From contig JAUYBG010000015.1 of the NCBI GenBank assembly GCA_030693205.1, positions 1 through 37,044 of the forward strand: a stretch of DNA of 37,044 bases, in the 5' to 3' direction. Below, in pieces: positions 13,456-21,670 of this stretch. The notes beneath the pieces are model-generated. The model saw only the letters and a list, made by a program, of their open reading frames with translations. It ran no database searches and had not been told where the DNA came from. The DNA comes from a bacterium (GTDB taxonomy: Bacteria; Patescibacteriota; Minisyncoccia; JAHIHE01). The position numbers and the translations under genes were made by a program. Numbering within the stretch: the stretch's first letter is position 1; every line of letters starts with the position of its first letter.

Positions 13456-16401
13456 TTATTGACTGGACATATTTGAACTGATCCTGCCAAATTCAATGAA
13501 CATCAGAGTGAATATGATGATCAAAATATACGGCGCGAGTATTGATATGTAATTTTTCTGATTGGGTTTGAAGTATTTGAGCAACAACGAATTGGACACC
13601 ACGGAAATAGAACTGAAAGCCATTGCCAGACCCGCCAATTCCGGCCTCAACACCAATCCGAGATCAACAAAAACCCTGGCCGCGATCGGTATGCCGATCA
13701 CGTTATAGAAAAGCGCGAAAAACATATTTTGTTTGATCTTCGCCATTGTTTCGCGGCTTAGGTCAAAAGCCGTCAGCACATCACGCAGATCATTCCTGAT
13801 GATCACGATTCCGCCGGTTTCCATCGCCACATCCGTGCCGCCGCCCATGGCAATCCCCAAATCCGCCTGCGCCAAAGCCGGCGCGTCATTGATGCCATCA
13901 CCCACCATCGCCACTTTCAAACTTTTTTCCTGTAGTTTTTTCACTTCATTGGCTTTGTCCTCGGGCAAAACTTCCGCTAAAACATTGGTAATGCCGACTT
14001 GCCTGGCGATCGCCTCCGCAGTCCGCCGATTATCGCCGGTGATCATATAAACCTCAATGCCTCTTTTTTGCAATCTTTGCACCGCTTCAAGAGAGCTTGA
14101 TTTCAAAGTATCCGCCACCGCCACCAGGCCCAAAATTTGTTTTTCATCCGCAAGAAGCATAACTGTTTTTCCCGCTTCTTCAAGCCTTTGCACTTTTCTC
14201 TCGGCTCTTTCCAGGCCTAATCCCAAATTTTCAGTGATCGATCTCCGATTGCCCAAAAAATATTTCTTTCCGCCAGCAACTCCTTCGACTCCGTGCCCGG
14301 GAATAGCTTTGAAATTTGCGACTTCCGGCAAGTCAATCGCTTCTTCCTCGGCGTATTTTATGATCGCTTCAGCCAAAGGATGTTCGGACAATTTTTCCAA
14401 TCCCCCGGCAATAGAAATAATTTCGTCCTCGTCCATCGCGCCAAGGCTCACAATATCCGTCACTTCCGGTTTTCCGTTGGTCAATGTTCCGGTTTTATCG
14501 AACACAATAGCCTGAATTTTATTGGCCGCTTCCAAAGGTTCGCCGCCCTTGATCAAAACCCCGTGCTCCGCGCCTTTGCCCACTCCCACCATGATCGCTG
14601 TCGGTGTAGCCAATCCCAAAGCGCACGGACAAGCAATAACAATTACCGAAGTAAAAGCCATCAAGCTGAAAGACAAACTGGCGCTCAAAAAGAAAAACCA
14701 ACCGATAAAAGTCAACGCCGCGAGCACCAAAACCGTCGGCACGAACCAAGCGGATATTTTGTCCGCCATGGCTTGGATCGGCGCTTTTGACCCTTGCGCG
14801 TCTTCGATCAAGCGAATGATCTGCGCCAAGGCGGTTTCATTGCCGACCTTAGTGGCTTCAAATTCAAAACTGCCGTGCTTGTTTATCGTCGCGCCGATTA
14901 TTTTATCGCCGATATTTTTTTCCACCGGAATGCTCTCGCCGGTGATCATCGATTCGTCTATTGACGAGCTTCCTTTGGTCAGAACCCCGTCCACCGGAAT
15001 TTTTTCGCCCGGGCGAACCACCACGATATCGCCCTTGACCACTTGCTCGATCGGTATATCAACCGCTTGTGCGCCGCGCATTACCCGCGCCGTCTTGGAC
15101 TGCAAACCCATCAATTTTCTTATCGCTTCGGAAGTCCTGCCTTTGGCTTTTGTCTCCAGCCATTTTCCCAAGATCACAAACGTAATAAGGAATGCGGCTG
15201 TTTCAAAATATAATTCAGGGATTTTTTCGCCGTTTATCCCGATCCACGAATTATTAGCGCTCGCGTAATTCCAGAATTGCCACAAACTATAAAAGAAAGC
15301 CGTGCTCGTGCCGATAGCGATCAAACTGTCCATATTGAAAGTTTTCATCCTAAGGCTGCTCCACATACCGCGGTAAAATCCGGCGCCGATCACGAACTGA
15401 ACCGGTATGGTCAGAAAAAGCGAGACAATGCCGATGTAAGGCATCAACACTTCCCGCCCGGGCAAAAAACTAAAAAAGTCAAATAGCATAAAATACAGCA
15501 TCGGCAAACTCAAGATCAAAGCGGAAAAAAATCTATTCCTATAATCAAGATTTTCCTGCTCTTTTCTTTTTCTCTCTTCTTCAGGATTGGAGTTGTCAGA
15601 AAGAGACGCTTTATATCCGGCCGCATTGACCGCCGCTATCAGGGCGCTGGCATTCGTTTTGGAACTGTCAAAAATAACTCTGGCTTTTTCAGCGGCAAAG
15701 TTCACATTCGCTTCTTTCACTCCCGGCACTTTTTGCAAACTTCTTTCAATGATATTGGCGCAGCTCGCGCAATGCATGCCGCCAACGACAAGGCTGGTCT
15801 GCTCATCTCCAGTTTTCCCGGCAATCGCGACATTTTCTTTAATATTTCCCTTGGCCTTAAACACAGAAGAAGGCGCGCCGGCATTATCGGAAGCGTCGCC
15901 GGAAAAAGCTCCCAATATCTGATTAATCTTTGAAGCATTGAATATGTCCTGAATTGTTTTCTCGACATCCTTCCGCCCTTCCGGTATTTCAAATTCCCCT
16001 CTTTTAAGATGATTTATTCTGCCTTTAAACTTCGGATTGCCGTCAGCTTGCGAAAACTCCCCATCGGCAACAACAGAAGACTCCAGTTTGATCTTTATCG
16101 GAGAATCTTTGCCAACAGTTTTTTTCTCGATAACAATGCTTCCTTTTTCGCCATCAATAACTTTTCCGCTGTCAGCGGCCGGATCGCGAACCACTGTTGC
16201 TTTATATCCGGCGCGAACGATCGCATTAACGATCATTTCCTCGCTTACTTTTCCTTCTTCCACTGCCACCTCTCCGATTTTCGCGGTAGAATCGATCTTG
16301 GCGGATATTACTCCACGAAGATCCAATAACTCCATTTCAATGATCTTTTCGCAACTTCCGCAATGCATTCCTTCGATCTGTACTTTTATAGTTTTTTCCA
16401 T
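13456..16401 (-). CDS. copA: Copper-exporting P1B-type ATPase CopA
   Basis: Membrane pump that exports Cu(I) with ATP. It is 981 residues long. Two N-terminal HMA domains carry GMHCGSC (C14/C17) and GMHCASC (C211/C214). The core has the TGES actuator loop (487-490), the intramembrane CPC metal site (591-593), the phosphorylation motif DKTGT (635-639), an HP locus (SEHPLAEA) and the [10 protein letters not shown] hinge. The M7/M8 region carries YN and [10 protein letters not shown], close to the YN and MxxSS ligands that define Cu(I) (P1B-1) pumps. About 120 residues between the HMA domains (80-200) have no recognisable motif and are longer than usual. It is the last gene of the copper operon, 16 nt after the small HMA gene. 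The ATG at 16401 precedes the first HMA directly. Confidence 0.95.
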   Translation of the reverse strand: MEKTIKVQIEGMHCGSCEKIIEMELLDLRGVISAKIDSTAKIGEVAVEEGKVSEEMIVNAIVRAGYKATVVRDPAADSGKVIDGEKGSIVIEKKTVGKDSPIKIKLESSVVADGEFSQADGNPKFKGRINHLKRGEFEIPEGRKDVEKTIQDIFNASKINQILGAFSGDASDNAGAPSSVFKAKGNIKENVAIAGKTGDEQTSLVVGGMHCASCANIIERSLQKVPGVKEANVNFAAEKARVIFDSSKTNASALIAAVNAAGYKASLSDNSNPEEERKRKEQENLDYRNRFFSALILSLPMLYFMLFDFFSFLPGREVLMPYIGIVSLFLTIPVQFVIGAGFYRGMWSSLRMKTFNMDSLIAIGTSTAFFYSLWQFWNYASANNSWIGINGEKIPELYFETAAFLITFVILGKWLETKAKGRTSEAIRKLMGLQSKTARVMRGAQAVDIPIEQVVKGDIVVVRPGEKIPVDGVLTKGSSSIDESMITGESIPVEKNIGDKIIGATINKHGSFEFEATKVGNETALAQIIRLIEDAQGSKAPIQAMADKISAWFVPTVLVLAALTFIGWFFFLSASLSFSLMAFTSVIVIACPCALGLATPTAIMVGVGKGAEHGVLIKGGEPLEAANKIQAIVFDKTGTLTNGKPEVTDIVSLGAMDEDEIISIAGGLEKLSEHPLAEAIIKYAEEEAIDLPEVANFKAIPGHGVEGVAGGKKYFLGNRRSITENLGLGLERAERKVQRLEEAGKTVMLLADEKQILGLVAVADTLKSSSLEAVQRLQKRGIEVYMITGDNRRTAEAIARQVGITNVLAEVLPEDKANEVKKLQEKSLKVAMVGDGINDAPALAQADLGIAMGGGTDVAMETGGIVIIRNDLRDVLTAFDLSRETMAKIKQNMFFALFYNVIGIPIAARVFVDLGLVLRPELAGLAMAFSSISVVSNSLLLKYFKPNQKNYISILAPYILIIIFTLMFIEFGRISSNMSSQ

Positions 16402-16417
16402 AGATTTGTATTATTGT

Positions 16418-16618
16418 TTAAAACGATGCTGTTTTATCCGCTTTTGCCAAAGCGCTGGCTATTTCTTCTCGACTGATCTCTTTATCCGCTTCAACCACAG
16501 CCGCTCCGTTGCTTTCCACTTCTACATTTTTTACGCCCGGTATTTTTTTCAACGCCAAACTGCTTAGCTTAATGCAAGCATCGCAAGTTATATCATTGAT
16601 TTTAAATTTTGTTTTCAT
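16418..16618 (-). CDS. Small heavy-metal-associated (HMA) domain protein
   Basis: A 66-residue stand-alone HMA fold, the type of protein that carries copper to a P1B ATPase. The binding loop reads DITCDACIK with CxxC at residues 11-14; the usual GM before the first Cys is replaced by DI-T, so affinity or specificity may differ from CopZ. Strands KFKINDI and VKNVEVES and a GxxxV-type helix follow the standard beta-alpha-beta pattern. It lies between the HMA-DsbD-cupredoxin gene (13-nt gap) and copA (16-nt gap), which fits a copper chaperone delivering to CopA. This role is inferred from context. Confidence 0.82.
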   Translation of the reverse strand: MKTKFKINDITCDACIKLSSLALKKIPGVKNVEVESNGAAVVEADKEISREEIASALAKADKTASF

Positions 16619-16631
16619 ATTTTTTTATTAT

Positions 16632-18392
16632 TTAATTGATTACTTTAATTACTCCTCTGGGCACGCCCATGGCACAGGTAATATTATAATCTCCCGCAGT
16701 TTGCGGCGTAAAACTCAAAACCATTTTCGTGCCGCCTTGGAGATATTGAGCGCTATTATACAACCCCGACACCATTAAAGAACTCATACAACCCCGGCCG
16801 CTCTCTTTCACGTCGATCTCAAACCGAACCGGCGCTCCCCTTTTAACTTCGAACCTGTTCGGCGAAATATCTTTAGTTAGAGTATATTCCGCTTTTATCA
16901 GCTGTTCATTGTTATTATTCACCGCAGAAGTAGTTGTCGAATCAATAGGTTTTCTAGCGCCGCCTCCACAGCCTCCGCCACCGCCGCCAGAATTGCTCGT
17001 ATCAATCGTTCCCGCCGCGCTTTGAACGGCAATATTCGTACCTGCCTCGACCACAATAAATTTTCCCCTATACATTCCCATTGAACAGGAAAAAGAAATT
17101 TCGCCGGTTTCCGTCGGCACGAATTCAATGATATTTTCGCCTTTTACAAGACCCTTGCTTATTCCGTATTTGGGCATCACCAAAGAACTGGCGCAAGAAA
17201 ATTGATTCGTGGAAGTAATTATCCATTTAACTTTTTTTCCTTTTTCCACCGTAAAAATATTCGGCGAATATCCTGAACTGCTTTGAGTCATTCTTACTTC
17301 CTGAACATCGGACGAAACAACAACTCCCGCATCAGCACCTGGCGCCTTTCCCTGAAATACCAACTGGCTGCCATTCGTAATATTCACCCAGCCCAATATG
17401 ATAACCGCGAGGCCGGTAGCGGCAAAAAATATTCTCGCATTCTTACCTTTAAAAATCGAGGCCAAGCCGCCGATTCCCAACAACCCCGGAGCAGTCCCCA
17501 AAGCGAACAGCGACATGATCAGAGCGCCGTCGACAAAACTCCCGCTTGAAACCGCGTAAAGCTGCATCACTTGCGTAAAACCGCAAGGCAGAAAAAAAGT
17601 CAAAGCGCCGGTGATAAATGATCCCTTGTGGCTATATTCTTTTTGCTCTTTATTGATTCCCAAAAACTTTGAAATTCCCTTGGGGAGCGAGATCGATCTT
17701 TCTTTCAAAGCCGGAAAAATTTCTATCAATTTTAAGCCCAAGAATATCATCACCCCGCCGATAATTATCGTCATTAATCCCAAAGTGCCGGCTGACGGCT
17801 GGACTACCGAGCCGAGTAAAGCAAGCACTCCGCCCAAAAAACCGAAACCCAGAATTCGCCCCAGATTAAAATATAAATGCGGCGTAAATTTTTGTTTGGC
17901 GGAAATTTCCGGATGCGCTTCGGCATGGCGCGCCGAAATGCTTAAAACCAATCCGCCAACCAAAGCCATGCAGGTGGAAATGCCGGCGACCAAGCCCACC
18001 ATCAGCACTACCAGAAGGCTAGCGTTTTCCGTGTTAACATCGAGACTGAACAAACCGAATGATTTAGCGGCAAAATATAAAACAAATAATATCAAAAATC
18101 CGTATGATAAATAAATATAATCATTTTTATCCCGGGACAGCCACTCCAGCTTATTTTTATACCCAATCTCATAGCCCGTATCTTTGACGGTCTGCCGGAT
18201 ATCTTCGCTGATCCGGTCGACGAATTCTTTTGCTCCCGCTCCCTCTTTTTTATTGAAATATACTTCGGCTTTTCCCGTTTTATAATTAGCCTCTATCTTT
18301 TTTACGCCGGGAATATCTTTCAAGTTTTCTTCTATCAATAATTCACAACTCCGGCAATGCATTCCTTTTATTGGCACAATGATTTTAATCAT
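16632..18392 (-). CDS. HMA / DsbD-like (TauE-SafE/UreH-type) membrane / double cupredoxin-like fusion
   Basis: A 586-residue fusion probably moving or storing copper across the membrane. Residues 1-75 are an HMA domain with GMHCRSC (C13/C16). About 95-345 is a six-to-seven-helix DsbD_2/UreH-type membrane domain with membrane cysteines C141 (AGISTCMALVGG) and C270 (FFLPCGF). Residues about 377-448 and 509-586 are two related cupredoxin-like domains, each opening with SPNxFxVxxG and each carrying the same ligand pattern: C-x-SSL-x-M (C400...M406; C535...M540) and C-x-MG (C436/M438; C573/M575). A glycine-rich linker with a Cys (about 469-478) joins them. It is the first gene of the copper operon, directly behind the operator-covered promoter. 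The domain reading is clear; the exact substrate is inferred. Confidence 0.88.
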   Translation of the reverse strand: MIKIIVPIKGMHCRSCELLIEENLKDIPGVKKIEANYKTGKAEVYFNKKEGAGAKEFVDRISEDIRQTVKDTGYEIGYKNKLEWLSRDKNDYIYLSYGFLILFVLYFAAKSFGLFSLDVNTENASLLVVLMVGLVAGISTCMALVGGLVLSISARHAEAHPEISAKQKFTPHLYFNLGRILGFGFLGGVLALLGSVVQPSAGTLGLMTIIIGGVMIFLGLKLIEIFPALKERSISLPKGISKFLGINKEQKEYSHKGSFITGALTFFLPCGFTQVMQLYAVSSGSFVDGALIMSLFALGTAPGLLGIGGLASIFKGKNARIFFAATGLAVIILGWVNITNGSQLVFQGKAPGADAGVVVSSDVQEVRMTQSSSGYSPNIFTVEKGKKVKWIITSTNQFSCASSLVMPKYGISKGLVKGENIIEFVPTETGEISFSCSMGMYRGKFIVVEAGTNIAVQSAAGTIDTSNSGGGGGGCGGGARKPIDSTTTSAVNNNNEQLIKAEYTLTKDISPNRFEVKRGAPVRFEIDVKESGRGCMSSLMVSGLYNSAQYLQGGTKMVLSFTPQTAGDYNITCAMGVPRGVIKVIN

Positions 18393-18429
18393 ATTTATAA
18401 CTATTTTAAATTAAATTTCTGATTACTAA

Positions 18430-18472
18430 AATACCTACTATAGATTATAGTAGGTATTCAACTCTTTGTAAA
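18430..18472 (-). promoter_or_regulatory. Copper-operon promoter with overlapping BlaI/CopY-type operator
   Basis: On the minus strand TTTACA (18472-18467), 17-nt spacer, perfect TATAAT (18449-18444). A 13-bp perfect inverted repeat, AATACCTACTATA (18430-18442) and TATAGTAGGTATT (18446-18458), covers the -10 box. Its core TACTA-N7-TAGTA (18436-18452) matches the operator at 20078-20094. Repressor bound here would block RNA polymerase directly. Confidence 0.88.
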
Positions 18473-18493
18473 GGGTTAGTTATCCCCAGGCGA

Positions 18494-19573
18494 TTAATCC
18501 GCTCTGCACGTAGAATTTTCGTGAAAATCGGCATTGTCCAGATTATTAAAAATATCGCTGCTCGTGTTGCCGTTTTTTTGCTGGCTGATCAAACTGCAAG
18601 CCAAATCGCCTTCCGAGCCGGCAGGCGCAACACAGCTCGCGATTTTATGCATTTCAAATGCTTTAGTGCTGCTGGAAAAAACAAAAATAAACATAAGCGA
18701 GGCCGCCGCCAATCCCAAAGAACCAATGATCAAGCTTTTATCCAGAAATTTAAGTTTTGGGATATAAGTTTCATCGCTTAATCGGCTGGCTCTTTCCTCG
18801 ATCGCCGGAGTGAAAAAGGACAAAGACGAACCGGTCATATATCTTAAATTTTCTTCCTGTTCGGAAATTTTAAGTATAGCGCTGGCCAAGCAAGACCGCT
18901 CTGCCGAATTCCCGCTCGCCTTTTCGTCCGCCGCCAGCTCCGAAAAAGTGAAATATTTTTTCGCGGAAATTTTAAAACCGGGAAGGAAAAAAAATATGTG
19001 ATGAAAATATTTGATAATAAATACTTTAAAAGGCTCGTAAGAAATCATATGCTGCGCTTCATGGATCAGCACAGCTTCGAGTTCATCCTTATCAAGCATG
19101 CTAATTAAAGCTCGCGAAATGCAAATTTTTGGATGCCAAAAACCAAAGCAAAATACCGCTGATTCAGGATTGTTTATTTCAATAATCCTCGCTCCATCCA
19201 AATCCAGCGCTTTTATCGCCGCCTTTAATTTTACCGAGTGTTCCGCGCCGGCAAACGATAAATAATACGCGATATATTTTTTTGTCTGCGAAATCAATTT
19301 TACTAATTTATACAAAGAATATAAAATAAAAATTCCGATCCCGATCCCAAAAAAAATAACTGTCCCAAAAATAACCGGATGCATCGATAAAAATTGCGCC
19401 ATATCCGCGCAACCGCAAGCGTTAATTATTTTGTGCATTAATACATTTATATACAAGCCGGATAATTGGTAGGTTTTAAAAGACAAAAAAAACATTGCTA
19501 TAACTGCAATAATAACCATAAGAATGGTTTGATAAAACGCGCGATTTGTTTTTAAGGCAAAAATATTGCTCAT
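18494..19573 (-). CDS. M56-family (BlaR1/MecR1-like) membrane metalloprotease, predicted sensor
   Basis: Predicted intramembrane or membrane-proximal zinc protease that inactivates the adjacent repressor on signal. Numbered from the ATG at 19573 it has 359 residues. Transmembrane helices lie at about 16-31, 66-88, 184-199 and 281-300. The zinc site is HEAQH (171-175) with the third ligand in SELAADE (E212). It lacks the penicillin-binding sensor domain of BlaR1. The loop between the first two helices (32-65), predicted to face outside, has CGC (53-55) with M46, H47, M58, M64 and H65. The C-terminal tail (303-359) has M308, H309, C314, C326, H351 and C356. These are soft metal ligands, so it may sense copper itself. 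A TTG start 14 codons upstream is possible but less likely. It follows the repressor gene. Confidence 0.85.
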   Translation of the reverse strand: MSNIFALKTNRAFYQTILMVIIAVIAMFFLSFKTYQLSGLYINVLMHKIINACGCADMAQFLSMHPVIFGTVIFFGIGIGIFILYSLYKLVKLISQTKKYIAYYLSFAGAEHSVKLKAAIKALDLDGARIIEINNPESAVFCFGFWHPKICISRALISMLDKDELEAVLIHEAQHMISYEPFKVFIIKYFHHIFFFLPGFKISAKKYFTFSELAADEKASGNSAERSCLASAILKISEQEENLRYMTGSSLSFFTPAIEERASRLSDETYIPKLKFLDKSLIIGSLGLAAASLMFIFVFSSSTKAFEMHKIASCVAPAGSEGDLACSLISQQKNGNTSSDIFNNLDNADFHENSTCRAD

Positions 19574-19673
19574 AATATTACTGTACTTTGGATATTTTGA
19601 CAGCGTATCAGCCAAATATTAAGAACTGATGAAAAACATCGGCTCGACAGGTAAAACAAAAGCGAAGCCATGC

Positions 19674-20060
19674 TTACTTTATTAATTTTTTTAGTTTATT
19701 CTTCCACTCCTCTGATTTCGGCGCGCTTGATGTTTCTATAACATCCAAAAATTGCGCCACCGCCACATCGCCGTATTCTTTTAGAAAACCTTTGATTATT
19801 TTCTCCGATTTTTTCTCAATAAAAGTTTTTTTATCGTTTACCGGTTCATAGACAAAAGCCCCGCTTTTATTCATCTTTCGGACCAGAACGCCTTTTTCGT
19901 ACAGGCGCGACATCACGGTCATGACCGTAGTGTAAGCGATCTTCTTTTTCTTTTTCAATTCTTTCAAAACATCCCTGACGCAAGTCTGTCCATTGCACCA
20001 GACTATCTCCATTATTTCCGATTCCGAATCGCTTAATATTTTAATGCTGTTTATCGCCAT
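19674..20060 (-). CDS. BlaI/MecI/CopY-family transcriptional repressor
   Basis: Winged-helix repressor of 128 residues, the normal BlaI/MecI length. The helix-turn-helix core SDSESEIMEIVW (10-21), TVMTVMSRLYEKGVLVRK (about 50-66) and the wing GAFVYEPV are typical. The C-terminal half is a dimerisation helix bundle. It lacks the CxCxxxxCxC zinc/copper site of CopY, so it probably does not sense metal itself but is relieved by the M56 protease encoded next, as in BlaI. Cys 23 and 28 are the only cysteines and lie in the DNA-binding half. An operator overlaps its own promoter, so autoregulation is expected. The ATG at 20060 is 18 nt from that operator. Confidence 0.93.
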   Translation of the reverse strand: MAINSIKILSDSESEIMEIVWCNGQTCVRDVLKELKKKKKIAYTTVMTVMSRLYEKGVLVRKMNKSGAFVYEPVNDKKTFIEKKSEKIIKGFLKEYGDVAVAQFLDVIETSSAPKSEEWKNKLKKLIK

Positions 20061-20075
20061 AAATATCTTCGTTTA

Positions 20076-20118
20076 TATACTACATAGAGTAGTATAACAT
20101 ACTTTTTTAAAAAAGCAA
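20076..20118 (-). promoter_or_regulatory. Repressor-operon promoter with overlapping operator
   Basis: On the minus strand TTGCTT (20118-20113), 16-nt spacer, TATACT (20096-20091). The inverted repeat TATACTAC (20076-20083) and GTAGTATA (20089-20096) with a 5-nt centre includes the -10 box. Its core TACTA-N7-TAGTA (20078-20094) is the same as that of the copper-operon operator and close to the staphylococcal mec/bla operator TACTA-N6-TAGTA as I recall it. Confidence 0.85.
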
Positions 20119-20127
20119 ATGCTTAAT

Positions 20128-20161
20128 CAAATTAAAACCAGCCTCAATTTCTTGAGACTGG
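20128..20161 (-). terminator. Rho-independent terminator of the 265-aa gene
   Basis: On the minus strand CCAGTCTCAA, loop GAAA, TTGAGGCTGG (20161-20138) forms a 10-bp stem with one G-T pair, followed by TTTTAATTT. It ends the transcript of the gene at 20225-21022 just before the repressor promoter. Confidence 0.88.
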
Positions 20162-20224
20162 TTTTAAAAACTTATCTAACACGTGAACAATCGAGGAAGA
20201 TCATTCAGCGCTACTTGTACTGAG

Positions 20225-21022
20225 CTATTCTGTCGAAGCATCAGTTTTTTCTACGACACTCTTCATGTTCTTATAAGCTTCTTTCAAATCGCTAATTACG
20301 CTTTTCAGTTCTTCCTTTTCGGTTTTTGTTTTGGCAATGCTTATTTTTGCTTGCGCGGCGGCCAATAAAGTCTCCGGGGCAGAAGTATTTTGTCCAGCTG
20401 CTTTCAACTCGGCAATTTTAGCGGTTATTTCCGCCAATCGTCCTTCGGCATCCTTAATGGTTTTATCCGCCTTTGATGCCAAGATCGCATCAACTATCTG
20501 TTTAATAATATCTCTTTTGGTTTTAAACAGATCTTTAAGTTCTTGAGCAAAAGCTTTCAGATCTTCCGGCGCCGTGATAGCTTCCAATATCATTTTTTCC
20601 GTATTTAATTCGGCAATCGTTCCGTCAATTTCATTATTTAAACTCGTCTTTAGGTCTTCTTTTATGTTTGGCATTTTCGCGACGCGTTCTTTTATATTCT
20701 CCAGCTGCTTGACCCGAATATCAATCGATCTCGTTAAAACTATTTTTCTTTTTTCCTCTTTGGTTTTCCTCGCTTTTTCCTGCCGCGCCTCGATAACTTT
20801 GCGGTTTGAAACATTTTTTTCTTTCGCAATCAAAACTTTATCGCTTTCCTCTTGCAGTTTATTATTTTTAAAATCTTCTTTATCTTTGCGCAATTGGACC
20901 AAAGAGTCCTGAATATCATCGCCTTCCTTGATTGCCGGCGGCGTGGCAAAAACCATCGGCGCAAAAAGCGAAAAAACAAACGCCCCTAAAACCAAACCTG
21001 TTATTAAATTTATTTTTTTCAT
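20225..21022 (-). CDS. Secreted, highly charged coiled-coil protein of unknown function
   Basis: Not recognised. The 265 residues begin with a clear signal peptide (MKKINLITGLVLGAFVFSLF, cleavage probably after VFA near residue 26). The mature part is almost entirely charged helix with heptad character: about 35-105 (KDKEDFKNNKLQEE onward), about 105-165 with paired leucines, and about 185-255. There are no cysteines and no catalytic motif. The shape suggests an extracytoplasmic structural or metal/cation-binding helical protein. It lies 56 nt downstream of the 130-aa membrane protein and ends at a strong terminator, so the two probably form a two-gene operon separate from the copper regulators. 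Confidence 0.8.
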   Translation of the reverse strand: MKKINLITGLVLGAFVFSLFAPMVFATPPAIKEGDDIQDSLVQLRKDKEDFKNNKLQEESDKVLIAKEKNVSNRKVIEARQEKARKTKEEKRKIVLTRSIDIRVKQLENIKERVAKMPNIKEDLKTSLNNEIDGTIAELNTEKMILEAITAPEDLKAFAQELKDLFKTKRDIIKQIVDAILASKADKTIKDAEGRLAEITAKIAELKAAGQNTSAPETLLAAAQAKISIAKTKTEKEELKSVISDLKEAYKNMKSVVEKTDASTE

Positions 21023-21055
21023 ATAATACGGTTTAATAATTATCTATTTAAATTA

Positions 21056-21075
21056 AATTGAATTGAATTGAATTG
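21056..21075. repeat. Four tandem AATTG pentamers between two genes
   Basis: Four exact AATTG units, followed by AATTA, directly abut the stop codon (21078-21080) of the upstream gene on the minus strand. Simple-sequence spacer with no visible signal. Confidence 0.85.
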
Positions 21076-21077
21076 AA

Positions 21078-21470
21078 TTAAATAGAGACCTCTTGCAAAA
21101 ACTGATCAATTTCTTTATTAACAGCTTCATCGTTGGATAAAATTCCCAAATCACTGTCAAAACTGCTTAAATTTTTTTCATCATTCCTTAATCCTACGGT
21201 TGCCTCGCTAATTTCCCCCACTTCAGTCAAGGTCGCATCCAATTCTTGCGAAACAACATCATCTTCGGCGAATAAAGACAGATCAGCGTCAAAACTATTC
21301 AGTTCGGCAACATTTTTATCTATTTCAGCAATATCTTCTTTTAAATATGGCGCGGGGACAGAACCTGATTTATTGCCAAGCTTAAGCACTGCGCCCAATG
21401 CGACAATAAGCGCAAAAAGAACTATCGTTAAAACCAAAAATTTTTTACTCAAACCGCTAAAATTTTTCAT
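21078..21470 (-). CDS. Single-pass membrane protein with a duplicated acidic motif
   Basis: Not recognised. Read from the ATG at 21470 it has 130 residues; a TTG 17 codons upstream would also be in frame, but the ATG sits directly before the signal-anchor and behind the usual A/T-rich leader. Residues about 11-31 form one transmembrane helix. The exported part contains two related segments of about 34 residues (53-86 and 97-130), each with LxSFDxDLxxL(F)xxDxxVxxEIDxxLxEV. This is an internal duplication with acidic residues at fixed spacing, perhaps for calcium or protein binding. It is first in a two-gene operon with the secreted coiled-coil protein and has its own promoter. Confidence 0.75.
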   Translation of the reverse strand: MKNFSGLSKKFLVLTIVLFALIVALGAVLKLGNKSGSVPAPYLKEDIAEIDKNVAELNSFDADLSLFAEDDVVSQELDATLTEVGEISEATVGLRNDEKNLSSFDSDLGILSNDEAVNKEIDQFLQEVSI

Positions 21471-21622
21471 ATTTATTTTTTTTATAAAACTCTTTTGAAA
21501 CAATTGTTTATTTGTCCCCAATGGATTTCATAAAAAAACAATTATTGGTAGTTTATTTTAATCGACCTTTAGTCTCAAAAATTAATTTATTATAAAATTA
21601 TCTATATTTTTTCTTACTGTTT

Positions 21623-21651
21623 ATTATACCATTTTTTAAAAAACCTTACAA
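21623..21651 (-). promoter_or_regulatory. Promoter of the 130-aa / 265-aa gene pair
   Basis: On the minus strand TTGTAA (21651-21646), 17-nt spacer, perfect TATAAT (21628-21623). The leader to the ATG at 21470 is about 145 nt and A/T-rich. Confidence 0.7.
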
Positions 21652-21670
21652 TTTATTGTGTGTGGATAAC

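Noticed and set aside
14293-15268. Long plus-strand open frames within copA and other genes
   Set aside because: They are in the shadow of well-conserved minus-strand genes, have no family motifs and are explained by the codon composition of the true gene.
19574-19615. TTG start for the M56 protease adding 14 residues
   Set aside because: The ATG at 19573 is closer to the first transmembrane helix and the extra residues show no family similarity.
19616-19673. Terminator between repressor and protease genes
   Set aside because: The only pairing (ATCGGCT with AGCCAT and a bulge) is weak and no T-tract follows; the two genes are more likely co-transcribed.
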